64,000 nucleotides of DNA, from NCBI RefSeq assembly GCF_030272615.1, contig NC_081405.1, positions 315,044,541 through 315,108,540 on the forward strand, in the 5' to 3' direction. The stretch is from Cryptomeria japonica. Taxonomy: Eukaryota; Streptophyta; Pinopsida; Cupressales; Cupressaceae. This document shows positions 22,868 through 32,728 of the stretch, piece after piece (the stretch's first letter is position 1; each line of letters starts with the position of its first letter). Below the pieces are notes generated by a model. That model was not told the DNA's origin, searched no databases, and saw only the letters and a program-made list of their open reading frames with translations. A program made the position numbers and the translations under genes.

Positions 22868-23130
22868 TTTTTTCGTGTCTGCGAACATTCGGACCGCGTC
22901 TCTGATTTTCAGGAGCGTCTGCGGAATTGGGAAGCGCGTCTGTGTTTTCGACAAGTTTTATTTTGCAGGTTTCAGACAGGGGCGTCTGTGTTTCATAAGC
23001 GCGTCTGCGTTATTTCTTTTCGCGTCTGGGTCAGATAAGGGCGTCTGTGATTTTTGACCGCATCTGTGAGTCACAGAACCACGTCTGTTTCATACAAACG
23101 TGTCTGTGTCTTAGGTAACAGCGTCTGTGT
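22868..23130 (+). repeat. Leader repeat array 1 (GCGTCTGTG words)
   Basis: About twelve copies of GCGTCTGTG or one-base variants (CGTGTCTGCG, GCGCGTCTGTG, CGCATCTGTG, CACGTCTGT) at roughly 20-bp intervals in the Gypsy leader. Reverse complements of the same word form the array at 36647-36900. Confidence 0.85.
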
Positions 23131-25002
23131 TTTGAATGTTTCAAAATTTTTAAATTTTCATTGATTCAGTTTTCGAATTTCGTACTTAGGGTTTCAGATC
23201 TGGTTTACTTTTGGATTAACCATTTCAGATCTAGCTAACTAAGTTGGTGCAGCTCGCCTTGGAAGCTAAAACATTTTGGTTGAAGGCCCCTCTTTCACAA
23301 AGTCTTTTGGGTTTCTAAAATTTACCTAACTTGTGTGCTTGCAGGAAGGGGTGATCATTTGAAACAACCCAAACTACTAACAAATTTTGTTGCAGGTCCT
23401 TGGCTAGGGTTTTTGAAATTTTGTTGTGTGCCTTGTTTTCATAGACTAGCAAACACTTCCATTGGTGCACTAAAATTGAATCATTTTTTTTTGTGTCTTG
23501 AGCAATAGGCTCTTTTTATTTAATCTTTAGAGGGCCTATCTTCCCGTGTGGTCATTAGGACTACTAGTGAGAAGAGAACGACCCAAGTGGTAGCGAGGAA
23601 AACCCACCTCATCCGAACCACTATAATCAAATGTATTCATGGTGAAAACTATGGATAACGTGTGCTGATTAGTTCATACCGACACTATGTCTCCCCATAA
23701 ACCCGTTTGATCAAATTTATTTGATCATTTGTAGGGCGTAACCCCTACTGGCTGGGAGCCTTCTGTATTTATAGAGCTGAAAGTGCCGCATGTATGGCCA
23801 CACGAGCGGATGCCCTTACTAGCACCATTTTGTTTTAGAGGCCCAAATCCTTCTAGTTGTTGGGGCAGGAGGTCGGACCTCTGGTAGCGGCCCACACACA
23901 TACGGTTCTTAGTAGAGATACAAAGTTCGCCATGGGGAGTTTTCATGGGGACTGATGCTTGGCTGACCCGAGAAGTGAGTGCCGAGGGTGGAGCCAGTGA
24001 GGTCAAGCATCTAAGTATCCGCTCTGAATAGCGTAGCCTCGGGGGTAAAACCCTATGTGGGATCAACAACTATTGTCTTGGCCAGCCATAAGAATTGTGC
24101 TTGACTTATGTTAAACATTCAAAACAATCAAGACCAAACAACAAAACATTGTGTCTTTTGTGTCTTCAAGTGTATGCAAAACAATTTTACATCAAACAAC
24201 ACACTTTTCTTGGAGTCATTTTGGAGTCTAAACACTAGCAAACATTGAGTCCTCATCAACATTGTGTCCTCTTGTCACGAAAAACAGTCAAACAGTCAGA
24301 TTTGGTCACAACAAAACAATTTCACAGATTGGAAAAATTGCACGAAGTTTACAGAAACGCTTCTGTGTCCGTTTTAACCGCATCTGTGTTGTCTAAGCGT
24401 GTTTGTGAAGGGTAGAATAGCGTCTGTGTTTATAACAACGTCTGTGTTAAGCAGAGTAGCGTCTGTGTCCGAAAACCGCATCTGTGAAGTATACAGTCGC
24501 GTTTGTGTTCAAAATTGCAAGAAAATTTTAGAGTCCAACAAATAAAAGAAATCAGTTTCGGAATACTTGAGCTTCCTAGGTTGTTTCTTCAGGTTTCATC
24601 TAGCATTCAACCTGTCTCTGGGTCTCATACAGTCCATCATTGCTTCACATCTCATTTTACATTCATACTTATCTAAACTTGAGTCAAAAGGTCACTTGCT
24701 TGTCCTCATCATACTTTGTCAACATACTACATACAACTACACTTTGCTAAGTGGTCCCTCATCAAGGTTTCTTACCTTTCGGTCTCATTTGGTCTTACTT
24801 AGGGTCAAGGTCAGCTTACCTCATCAAGAGAAACTATCCTCTCTTTGGGAGTCACACCTACTCTACTACTTACATACTTGGTCTTACACTTTGGACATTG
24901 CAAGTAAACTTCAGACTCATTTACATTCCATTCAACTCTTGGTCTTCCATACTCTTTCCATTTTTCATCTAGTCTTACACATCTTGGTCAAACACCTGGT
25001 TC
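23131..25002 (+). other. Gypsy leader, remaining part
   Basis: Non-coding leader between array 1 and the gag start. 23725-24069 is GC-richer; its minus-strand open frame (114 codons) has no recognisable motif. It holds GGTGAAAAC at 23640, a possible weak member of the stem-loop set described at 29089. A second array of GCGTCTGTG words lies at 24350-24510. Open frames at 24567-25010 have no domain and are not called genes. Confidence 0.6.
24350..24510 (+). repeat. Leader repeat array 2 (GCGTCTGTG words)
   Basis: About eight copies (ACGCTTCTGTG, CGCATCTGTG, GCGTGTTTGTG, GCGTCTGTG, ACGTCTGTG, GCGTCTGTG, CGCATCTGTG, GCGTTTGTG) with about 20-bp spacing, 0.5 kb before gag. Confidence 0.8.
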
Positions 25003-27300
25003 ATGGTTGAAACCCGTCTTCAAAAATCTAGGAGAAAAGCTAAAGAAGCTCAAGAGTCCACCAACATGAGTTCTTATGAGTATGACAATGATTTATTTTT
25101 CAATCCTGAGCACACTACACTGCCTGACATGGATGTTTATAGACACATTCCAAATCTGGAAAACGCAGACACTACAAACAACAAGGCTACACACAATGAC
25201 AATGTGGACAACTTTTCAATACAATCAGCAGATATAGAAGAATCCATAATGAATCCTCATTTCAATAGATTGGTTGAAGAGATAATGAAGAGGGATAGAC
25301 AATACTTCTTACACATGATGGCACAAAGTGGAGCTAAAATACCTCATGACTTTGATATGTCTCAACTTATGGAAAACCGACCCTCGCAACAAACTCACTC
25401 CAACATGGATCAAAGGAGACCCAATAGTGGAGGAAATAGAGGACCGCATATGGTACCTGAATCACCATCAGCTTTGCTTCAAAAACCAGAAGTCCCACAT
25501 ACACATGGTCAAACATATGATACTTACCTTCGAAGACCATTATGGAAGCCTTATGCAGATAGACATGCTCAATCACATGCTCAAGCTATGGATCAATCAA
25601 AACAATTGGACACTCAAAGGCATGCTCAAAATTTGGACATAAGGAAACCTCATGTCAAATTTGGGGGCAACACAATAGAACATGACGTGCCTATAGAATA
25701 TGGTATATATGCACAAAATAGATATAGGGTTCCTCAACATGAAGCTATACCAAGTGCTCCCTATATGCCGCATCAATATAAACCTCCTCCATATGAACAT
25801 GTCTATGATCAATATCATCCATACATGCAACAAGCTCCTCCTCAAATTGGTGTCCCAAACATGGGGTATGCTACAAGAAATCGATCACCACCTAAGAATA
25901 ATTTGGAGCAACAAATCAGAGATTTACAAAAGAAAATGGAGGACATGAGTACACCAAAACCAACATACACTATGAGAGACATATGTCCTTATCCATTTGA
26001 TAAGAGCATTCCAATGCCTCCATTTCTGGCACACTTTGTGATGCCAAAATTTGACAAGTATAGAGGAAAAGGAGACCCCAAGGCACACATACGACAATTT
26101 TTCATAGCTTGCATAGAGGTAGCGGCAGAAGAAACATATTTGATGAGGTTATTCCCGCAAAGCTTAGGCGATCAAGCTATGGAATGGTTCTCTCAATTAC
26201 CTCCTGGTATTAAGTCATGGGGTGACTTAGCAGAGGCATTTATTCAGCATTTCTCCTACAACATAGAAACAGATATCTCAGTCACTACTTTGTGCAATAC
26301 TAAGCAAAAGGAGGGAGAATCTTTTGCGTCATTTTTACAAAGATGGAGAAATCTAGCCAGCAGATGCTCTTGTGAAATTCCCCAAAAACAAATGGTAGAA
26401 ATGTTCACTCAAAACGTTAATAAGGATATTGGCTATGATCTGAGGAAAGCTTGTTTGTCCACCTTCAAGGATGTTAATGAAAAGGGCTTAGCAACAGAAA
26501 AGGTCCTAATTGAACAAGGAGTCATCAAGCTATTCAAGGAAAACAAAGATGACTTTAAAGGAAAAGACAAGCCAAGATTTTGGAATAAAAACAAGAACAC
26601 AGTCAACGATGGCATTGTTGATGCCAATACAGTGAGACCCAAGTTCATCTTTTCAGGATCAAGTTCTACAAACAATCAAGTGAATACTCAAACAACTTCC
26701 AGATCACGAAGGAAGTACACTCCATTGGGAGAACCACTCGAATCAGTCTTCAAAAAGCTAGTGGCAAACAAAGTGATCACAGTTCTAGATTTTCCTCCAT
26801 ATGAACCAAAGGTCAAACCAAATTGGTGGAATGATGATGAGTATTGTGAGTTTCATAAGAGCAAGGGTCATAAGATAGGAAATTGCCATCGACTGAAGAA
26901 TATCGTGCAAGATCTCATTGATAGAGGTGACATTGAGATTGAGGGACATTCATCTAATCAAGAACATGAGATGTTTAAGGAACCATTCCCAAAGCATGAC
27001 AAAGGAAAAGCCCAAGTCACAGATGATCAGGCCAACTATACTAGAGCACCTTACAACTATGACTCAACTATCAATCACATCTCAATGGATAATCATATCT
27101 CTACTATTACCATCAAGAACAAAAATCTTGAGAATCCTCCTCAGAGACCCAAGATTGTTCTAAGAGGTGTTGGATCTTCTTCCGAGCCTACCTCTGAATG
27201 TCATGTTACAACTCGTCGAGGTAAAATTACTTTGTCACGTACCTCCACTAAAAACACCGCTTCTTCATCTACTGAACCTGAGTATGACCTTGTAGAATAG
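25003..27300 (+). CDS. Gypsy gag polyprotein region
   Basis: 765 codons up to a TAG at 27298. It starts MVETRLQKSRRKAKEAQ; this is the first ATG of the long frame, after the leader. An acidic and His/Gln/Pro-rich N-terminal third is followed by the retrotransposon gag domain at about residues 345-500 (MPKFDKYRGKGDPKAHI; QAMEWFSQLPPGIKSWGDL; GESFASFLQRWRNLASRC) and a zinc-knuckle-like CEFH-x5-H-x4-C at about 614-628. Gag forms the particle that packages element RNA. The TAG falls in VE*LGKTPA, where relatives have Gln, and the same frame continues into pol, so the stop is read as a recent CAG-to-TAG change and not as a natural gag end. The gag part itself is intact. Confidence 0.85.
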   Translation: MVETRLQKSRRKAKEAQESTNMSSYEYDNDLFFNPEHTTLPDMDVYRHIPNLENADTTNNKATHNDNVDNFSIQSADIEESIMNPHFNRLVEEIMKRDRQYFLHMMAQSGAKIPHDFDMSQLMENRPSQQTHSNMDQRRPNSGGNRGPHMVPESPSALLQKPEVPHTHGQTYDTYLRRPLWKPYADRHAQSHAQAMDQSKQLDTQRHAQNLDIRKPHVKFGGNTIEHDVPIEYGIYAQNRYRVPQHEAIPSAPYMPHQYKPPPYEHVYDQYHPYMQQAPPQIGVPNMGYATRNRSPPKNNLEQQIRDLQKKMEDMSTPKPTYTMRDICPYPFDKSIPMPPFLAHFVMPKFDKYRGKGDPKAHIRQFFIACIEVAAEETYLMRLFPQSLGDQAMEWFSQLPPGIKSWGDLAEAFIQHFSYNIETDISVTTLCNTKQKEGESFASFLQRWRNLASRCSCEIPQKQMVEMFTQNVNKDIGYDLRKACLSTFKDVNEKGLATEKVLIEQGVIKLFKENKDDFKGKDKPRFWNKNKNTVNDGIVDANTVRPKFIFSGSSSTNNQVNTQTTSRSRRKYTPLGEPLESVFKKLVANKVITVLDFPPYEPKVKPNWWNDDEYCEFHKSKGHKIGNCHRLKNIVQDLIDRGDIEIEGHSSNQEHEMFKEPFPKHDKGKAQVTDDQANYTRAPYNYDSTINHISMDNHISTITIKNKNLENPPQRPKIVLRGVGSSSEPTSECHVTTRRGKITLSRTSTKNTASSSTEPEYDLVE

Positions 27301-29088
27301 TTAGGGAAGACACCCGCACTCATCTCCATCCTTGAGCTCTTATGCATATCCCCTGCTCATAAAGCTATTCTTGACAAAATCTTGAGAGACACCACCGTTC
27401 CTACTGATCTGAACGTGGACCAGTTTCAAGCCATGGTGGGATACCTATCCATTCCACATTCCCTTACATTCACAGAAGTTGATGACGCCTCCATAAGTCA
27501 GCCACATAATGCACCATTACATATTGAAGCCTTCATACACAAGCATCGAATAAAGCGAGTCCTGATAGATGGAGGAGCTGGTCTAAACATTTGTACATTG
27601 AGCACCATTAAACAATTGGGATATTCTGATAAAGCTGTAAATTCAAAGAATCAAATTACCATCAAGGCATATGATGATGAAGAACGCTCATCCAAGGGCA
27701 CGGTCACCTTACCTCTAAGAATTGGGCCAGTTACAAAGGATGTGGTTTGTCAGGTCCTGGATTTAGATCTCCCTTATAATATATTGCTAGGACATCCTTG
27801 GATTCATGAAATGAGGGCAGTCCCATCAACATATCACCAATGCATTAAGTTTCCTCATAATGGAGTCGAGGTAATAGTTAACGGTGATCCTAATCCGTTC
27901 ATATATTGCAATAACCTGAGATCACATACGGAGACCATCATTCCCAGTAATCGTGAAGCTGTTCCTTCTTCGGCATACATTGACCCTGAGTCATTAAAAC
28001 CTTCGACATCAAAACAAGGTGAACTTAAAGGCAGATTTCAGGACAAAGGCATGGGAGAATATGCTTTAAATCAGACCATGTATTTACGACAAGTCATGAG
28101 CTCTCCAAAAGAATTTGGAAGACCACATCCTAACAAGCAAACATTCATCATGACGCTCAAATGGGATCCTACTACCTTTCAAAGATGGGGTGAACTGGAA
28201 GATTTATACAAAATGCTCTATAAAGACATTGAAGATGACACACATGATCAGATCAATATACCTTGTGAGAAATATGGCAAAGGCTTCAAGATTCTACAAA
28301 AATTTGGGTATGATGGAAAAAGCCCTCTTGGGTTACGCAAAGAAGGCGTCATGGAACCCCTACAACCTGAATTGACTGTAAGAAGAGAATGCTCAAAGGG
28401 ACTTGGTTTTCTGACTTCCAAGATCCACACTAAAAGGACAGAAGAGGCATCACAAATCAAAGTTACCAAAGTTCAACAAGAAGATTACTATTCCACAGAT
28501 TCCAACAAATGGGAATGGGGTTCAAACAAATCCTCCAGTGACTATGAGCTCACCGAGACATTCAGAGAGCCAGATGAACCCACAGAGGAGGAGGAGTTTT
28601 ATAACAAATTCAGAGTTGGTCAAGAAACAACCCATGAGGAGTCTACACAGTCCTTGTCTCAAGGTTCTAGGTTGAAATCACATAGGATGAGAACACCTGT
28701 TCCGGAATGTGCTACTAGTAATGATAATTGGGACTCGCTCGTGATCGAGACTGATGAGGAGAGTGCCATTGATGATCTCGATAATTACCTTGACATACCC
28801 GAATACAACCACATCTTCACTCTTAGCCCTGCTAACTTTGAAGACATTAACGGCCTTCCCCTCGTTCATCACCAACTCATTGACTGGGATAATGAAGGAC
28901 CTGCACAGTTGGATACATTCCAAAACGATGAAGCTTTTATTGATTATCTAGGCATACGAAATGATCTTCCCCCTGGAGACCACAAAGCGGGATACACCAT
29001 AGAACTCAATAGCGTGGCATATTTTGGTGAGGGTGTCGGACCTTCCAGTCGCAAAAAAGTGAAAATAAGAACAAATCAAGGGTCTTAT

Positions 29089-29110
29089 GGCGAAAACCAC
29101 GCCGTGGCGC
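29089..29110 (+). promoter_or_regulatory. GGYGAAAA stem-loop, copy 1
   Basis: GGCGAAAA-CCAC-GCC-GTGG-CGC: stem of 4 bp, loop of 3, followed by CGC. In the pol frame it encodes GENHAVAL. One of four clear copies; function unknown. Confidence 0.6.
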
Positions 29111-29151
29111 TATCTGATCCCAAAAAAGTAAAAAGAAAGGACGTATCTGAG

Positions 29152-29174
29152 GGCGAAAACCTCTCTGAGGCACC
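29152..29174 (+). promoter_or_regulatory. GGYGAAAA stem-loop, copy 2
   Basis: GGCGAAAA-CCTC-TCT-GAGG-CACC. The stem differs from copy 1 on both arms and still pairs. It encodes GENLSEAP in the pol frame, 63 bp after copy 1. Confidence 0.6.
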
Positions 29175-30954
29175 CAAAGATGGAAGGCTCGACATTCTCC
29201 CAGCATCATATGCGGAAAAGTCATCCATGTTGGTAGAGGAGACTATCAAAACAAACATTGGTACAGAAGAGGTTCCACACAACATATTCCTGGCTCAATC
29301 ATTAACAGAGTCCAAAAGATCAAAATTCATAAGCTTCTTCAAAGAACGACAAATCAACTTTGCATGGTCATATGTTGATATGCCTGGACTGGATCCAGAT
29401 TTGGTAATGCATCATTTGATAATCAAACCGGGGGCAAAGCCAGTGAAACAGAAATTAAGGAAAATGCATCCACAAGTGGCATTACTAGTCAAAGCAGAGC
29501 TGGAGAAATTGTTGGATGTTGGATTCATATGCCCAATTGATTATCCCGAATGGATCTCCAATTTAGTACCTATCAGTAAACCAGATCGCAGCATCAGAAT
29601 ATGCACAGATTTCAGAGACATCAACAAAGCTTGTCCAAAGGATGACTTCCCATTACCAAACATTGACTTGATCGTTGATCTCACAGCAGGTCATGAAATG
29701 CTATCATTAATGGATGGATTCTCTGGCTATAATCAGATACGAATTGCACCCGAGGATCAACATAAAACAACATTTACTTGTCCGTGGGGAACTTTCTGCT
29801 GGAATGTCATGCCCTTTGGGCTGAAAAATGCAGGTGCTACATATCAAAGAGCTATGACTACTATTTTTCATGATCTCATGCATGTAACTGTGGAAGATTA
29901 TGTTGACGATCTCTTGGTCAAATCAATAGATAGAAATACACATTTGGACATACTTTCAGTTGCCTTTGATCGGTTGGAAAAGTACAAAGTAAGATTAAAC
30001 CCTAAGAAATGTGTCTTTGGAGTAACCTCCGGGAAACTCCTAGGATTCATCATGTCCAAAAGAGGAATTGAAGCGGATCCAGCAAAAGTCAAAGCTATCT
30101 TGGAAATGCAACAACCAAGAAATATCAGTCAACTTCTATCCTTACAAGGCAGACTCCAGTCCATCCGAAGATTCATAGCACAACTGGCGGATAAGTGCAA
30201 TCCTTTTCAACACCTGCTACATAAAAACATCAAATTCAAATGGGATGATAACTGTCAACAGGCTTTCCAGACGCTCAAAGATTATCTTCTAAATCCGTCA
30301 GTTCTGATGCCACCAGTTCCGGATCAACCACTGTTATTATACATTTCAGCTACTCCAACAGCACTGGGGGCACTCTTAGTGCAACAAATTGCTGACGGCA
30401 AGGAAAAAGCAGTATACTATATCAGTCGCACATTGGTGGGATACGAGCTAAACTACACACCAATCGAGTGTGCATGTCTCACCGTGGTCTTTGCTTCACA
30501 AAAATTACGACATTACATGCTTACTCACAAGACTAAGTTGATTGCAAGAATTGATCCATTAAAATACCTTCTCAACAAAGCTACACTTACTGGGCGACTG
30601 GCCAAATGGGTAATGATATTGAGTGAATTCGACATCGAGTATGTGGACAGAAAAGCAATAAAAGGACAAGCCATCGCAGATCAATTAGTAGATGCTCCCA
30701 TGATAGATGACATTCCTTTAAATTCAGAATTTCCAGATGAATCCATTTTAACAGTGTCACGTGCAAAGCCATGGCAACTATACTTCAATGGCTCATACAC
30801 ACAGCATGGGGCAGGAGCTGGTATTCTCTTTATAACTCCTCAAGGCGATTCTATACCAAAATCATATCGCTTATCATTTCCTTGCACCAACAATATAGCG
30901 GAATATGAGGCATTAACAATAGGATTACGAATTGCAGTTCAATGGAAGATCTAG

Positions 30955-32520
30955 GAACTTCGCGTTTTTGGAGACTCCCAACTTGTTATCCGTCAAGCAA
31001 CTGATGATTACCAAACAAAAGATGAAAAATTACTGCCTTACAAACAAATGGTGGATGATCTGAAATAGCACTTTACAAAAATAGACTTTGAGCAGATACC
31101 AAGAGAGCAGAATCGCGCCGCAGATGCCATGGCTACAATTGCTTCACTAATTGACCTGCCTCAAAATGAAACCTGCTATGAGATCCTAGTAGACAACCTG
31201 TTGGCTCCTTCATATGAGATAATGCCTACTGAGATGATATGCGTTGTTGGTCCTGAATCCCAGTTATATGGTTCCATTTTCACATACCTTTGCGACAATA
31301 CCCTACCTCTTGATCTATCAAACAACCAACGCAGCACTTTCATTCGCCAATCCTCTCGATATGTCATTTTAGCTGATATCCTATACCGACGAGGTCTAGA
31401 TGGCACTCTTCTTAGATGTCTAGAAAGCGACGAAGCTCAGATTGCGTTACGTGAAGTGCATGAAGGGATATGTGGTCCACATGCTAGTGGTCCTATCTTG
31501 GCCAAGAAACTCATCAGGATTGGATATTATTGGCCTAATATGGAAAAAGACTCATATCAGTTTGTCAAGAAATGTAAGCAATGTCAAATTCATGGAGACC
31601 TCATACATGCGCCGGCACAAGAACTACAACCATTTGCGTCTCCTTGGCCCTTTTGTCAGTGGGGACTCGATCTCATAGGCAAGATTCACCCTCCTTCTTC
31701 CAATGGTCATAAATTCATTATCACTGCCACAGAGTATTTCACAAAATGGATTGAAGCCGTGCCTCTCACACAAGTCACTGGAAAACAAATTGCTACTTTC
31801 ATCCTTAACTATATCATTTGCCGATATGGTATTCCTAAGTCCATTATTACTAATAATGGGCGTCCCTTCAAAAATTAGGATGTTCATGAACTCTGTGACC
31901 GCTTCCATATTTCCCATCGTTTCTCCACACCATATTACCCCCAAGGTAATGGCCAAGCTGAGGCGTCTAATAAAACAATCCTTAAAATCCTCAAGAAGAC
32001 AGTCGACGATGCTGGCCGTAACTGGCATATCCAACTTAATCCTGCACTTTGGGCCTACCGCACAAGTGTCCGAACACCTACAGGAGCTACACCATATTCA
32101 CTTGTCTACGGCACTGAAGCCATCTTTCCTATTGAGGTCGAGTTACCCTCTTTACGGGTCTCTTTGCAAAACATCATCACTAATGAAGACTACAGGGTCT
32201 CTCGCTTACAAGAACTAGAACTGTTGGATGAACGGAGACAAATTGCTTTTAATCATCTCAAGGCTTACCAACAACGAATGAGTCGCAGCTACACTCACAA
32301 AGTCAAGCCTCGCACATTTGAGGTAGGTGACTTGGTTCTCAGAGAAAACCCCAAGAATCAGCAAGACAGAGAGAAGAAGGGCAAGTTTGAACCAAACTGG
32401 CTTGGTCCTTACATCATCACAGCAGTATATGGCTCTGGGGCATATCAGCTCTCTACTACAGAAGGTGAACCTTTGGAGGATCCTATCAACAGCATGCACC
32501 TTCACAGGTTCTACACATAG
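30955..32520 (+). pseudogene. Gypsy pol part 2: rest of second RNase H and integrase
   Basis: Continues in the gag-pol frame (ELRVFGDSQLVIRQATDDY) with TAGs at 31066 and 31876. Integrase: HHCC zinc finger about 31455-31590 (H-EGICGPHASG; CKQCQIHG), core with WGLDLIG (first catalytic Asp, 31669), TNNGRPFKN where TDNG is expected (second catalytic Asp now Asn, AAT at 31852), and GQAEASNK (catalytic Glu near 31960). C-terminal region about 32280-32510 (FEVGDLVLRENPKN; NWLGPYIITAVYGSGAYQL). The frame ends naturally at 32518. With a stop and a lost Asp, this integrase cannot be active. Together with gag the unbroken frame would be about 2,505 codons; there are no frameshifts. Confidence 0.85.
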
Positions 32521-32581
32521 CTCATCGGAATATCCTAATTCAAAAATACAAAAAAATTATAAAACAAAAAAATCGTTACTT

Positions 32582-32606
32582 GGTGAAAACCTGGCAAACA
32601 CGCGCC
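32582..32606 (+). promoter_or_regulatory. GGYGAAAA motif, degenerate copy
   Basis: GGTGAAAACCTGGCAAACACG then CGCC. The flanking words match the other copies and the spacing is one base longer, but the arms no longer pair well. Confidence 0.4.
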
Positions 32607-32665
32607 TTGTGACACAAAAAACATTGAAAAATTGAAAAAAGTAAAGAGAAATAATTTCGTCCAAC

Positions 32666-32689
32666 GGTGAAAACCACTTCGGTGGCGCC
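32666..32689 (+). promoter_or_regulatory. GGYGAAAA stem-loop with TTCG loop
   Basis: GGTGAAAA-CCAC-TTCG-GTGG-CGCC. In RNA this is a 4-bp stem closed by a UUCG tetraloop. Confidence 0.65.
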
Positions 32690-32704
32690 CTGGGCAAGTA
32701 CCAT

Positions 32705-32728
32705 GGTGAAAACTGGGTCACCAGCGCC
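32705..32728 (+). promoter_or_regulatory. GGYGAAAA stem-loop, CTGG stem
   Basis: GGTGAAAA-CTGG-GTCA-CCAG-CGCC. Same spacing as the copy at 32666 with a different, fully paired stem. Confidence 0.65.

Larger units (their letters stand above)
27301..30954 (+). pseudogene. Gypsy pol part 1: protease, G-patch, reverse transcriptase, RNase H, start of second RNase H
   Basis: Same frame as gag. Protease: VLIDGGAGLNICTL (Asp codon 27568; DGG instead of D-S/T-G is usual in this lineage). G-patch-like segment at about 28260-28410 (KYGKGFKILQKFGYDGKSPL, then LGLRKEGV and KGLGF). Acidic linker with two GGCGAAAAC stem-loop motifs (29089, 29152). Reverse transcriptase about 29430-30000, with CTDFRDINKACPKDDFPLP, DGFSGYNQI and YVDDLL (29899). 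RNase H about 30280-30680 (YYISRTLVGYELNYTPIE). Second RNase H begins near 30775 with LYFNGSYTQHGAG, where the usual catalytic Asp (FDGS) is Asn (AAT, 30787). It ends at a TAG at 30952, in KI*ELRVFGDSQLV, where relatives usually have Gln. Confidence 0.85.

Noticed and set aside
23725-24069. 114-codon minus frame in the Gypsy leader as a gene
   Set aside because: GC-richer leader sequence without motif, splice or start support.
24567-25010. 147-codon frame just upstream of gag as an extra ORF
   Set aside because: Leu/Ser/His-rich translation of pyrimidine-rich leader; overlaps the gag start and shows no domain.
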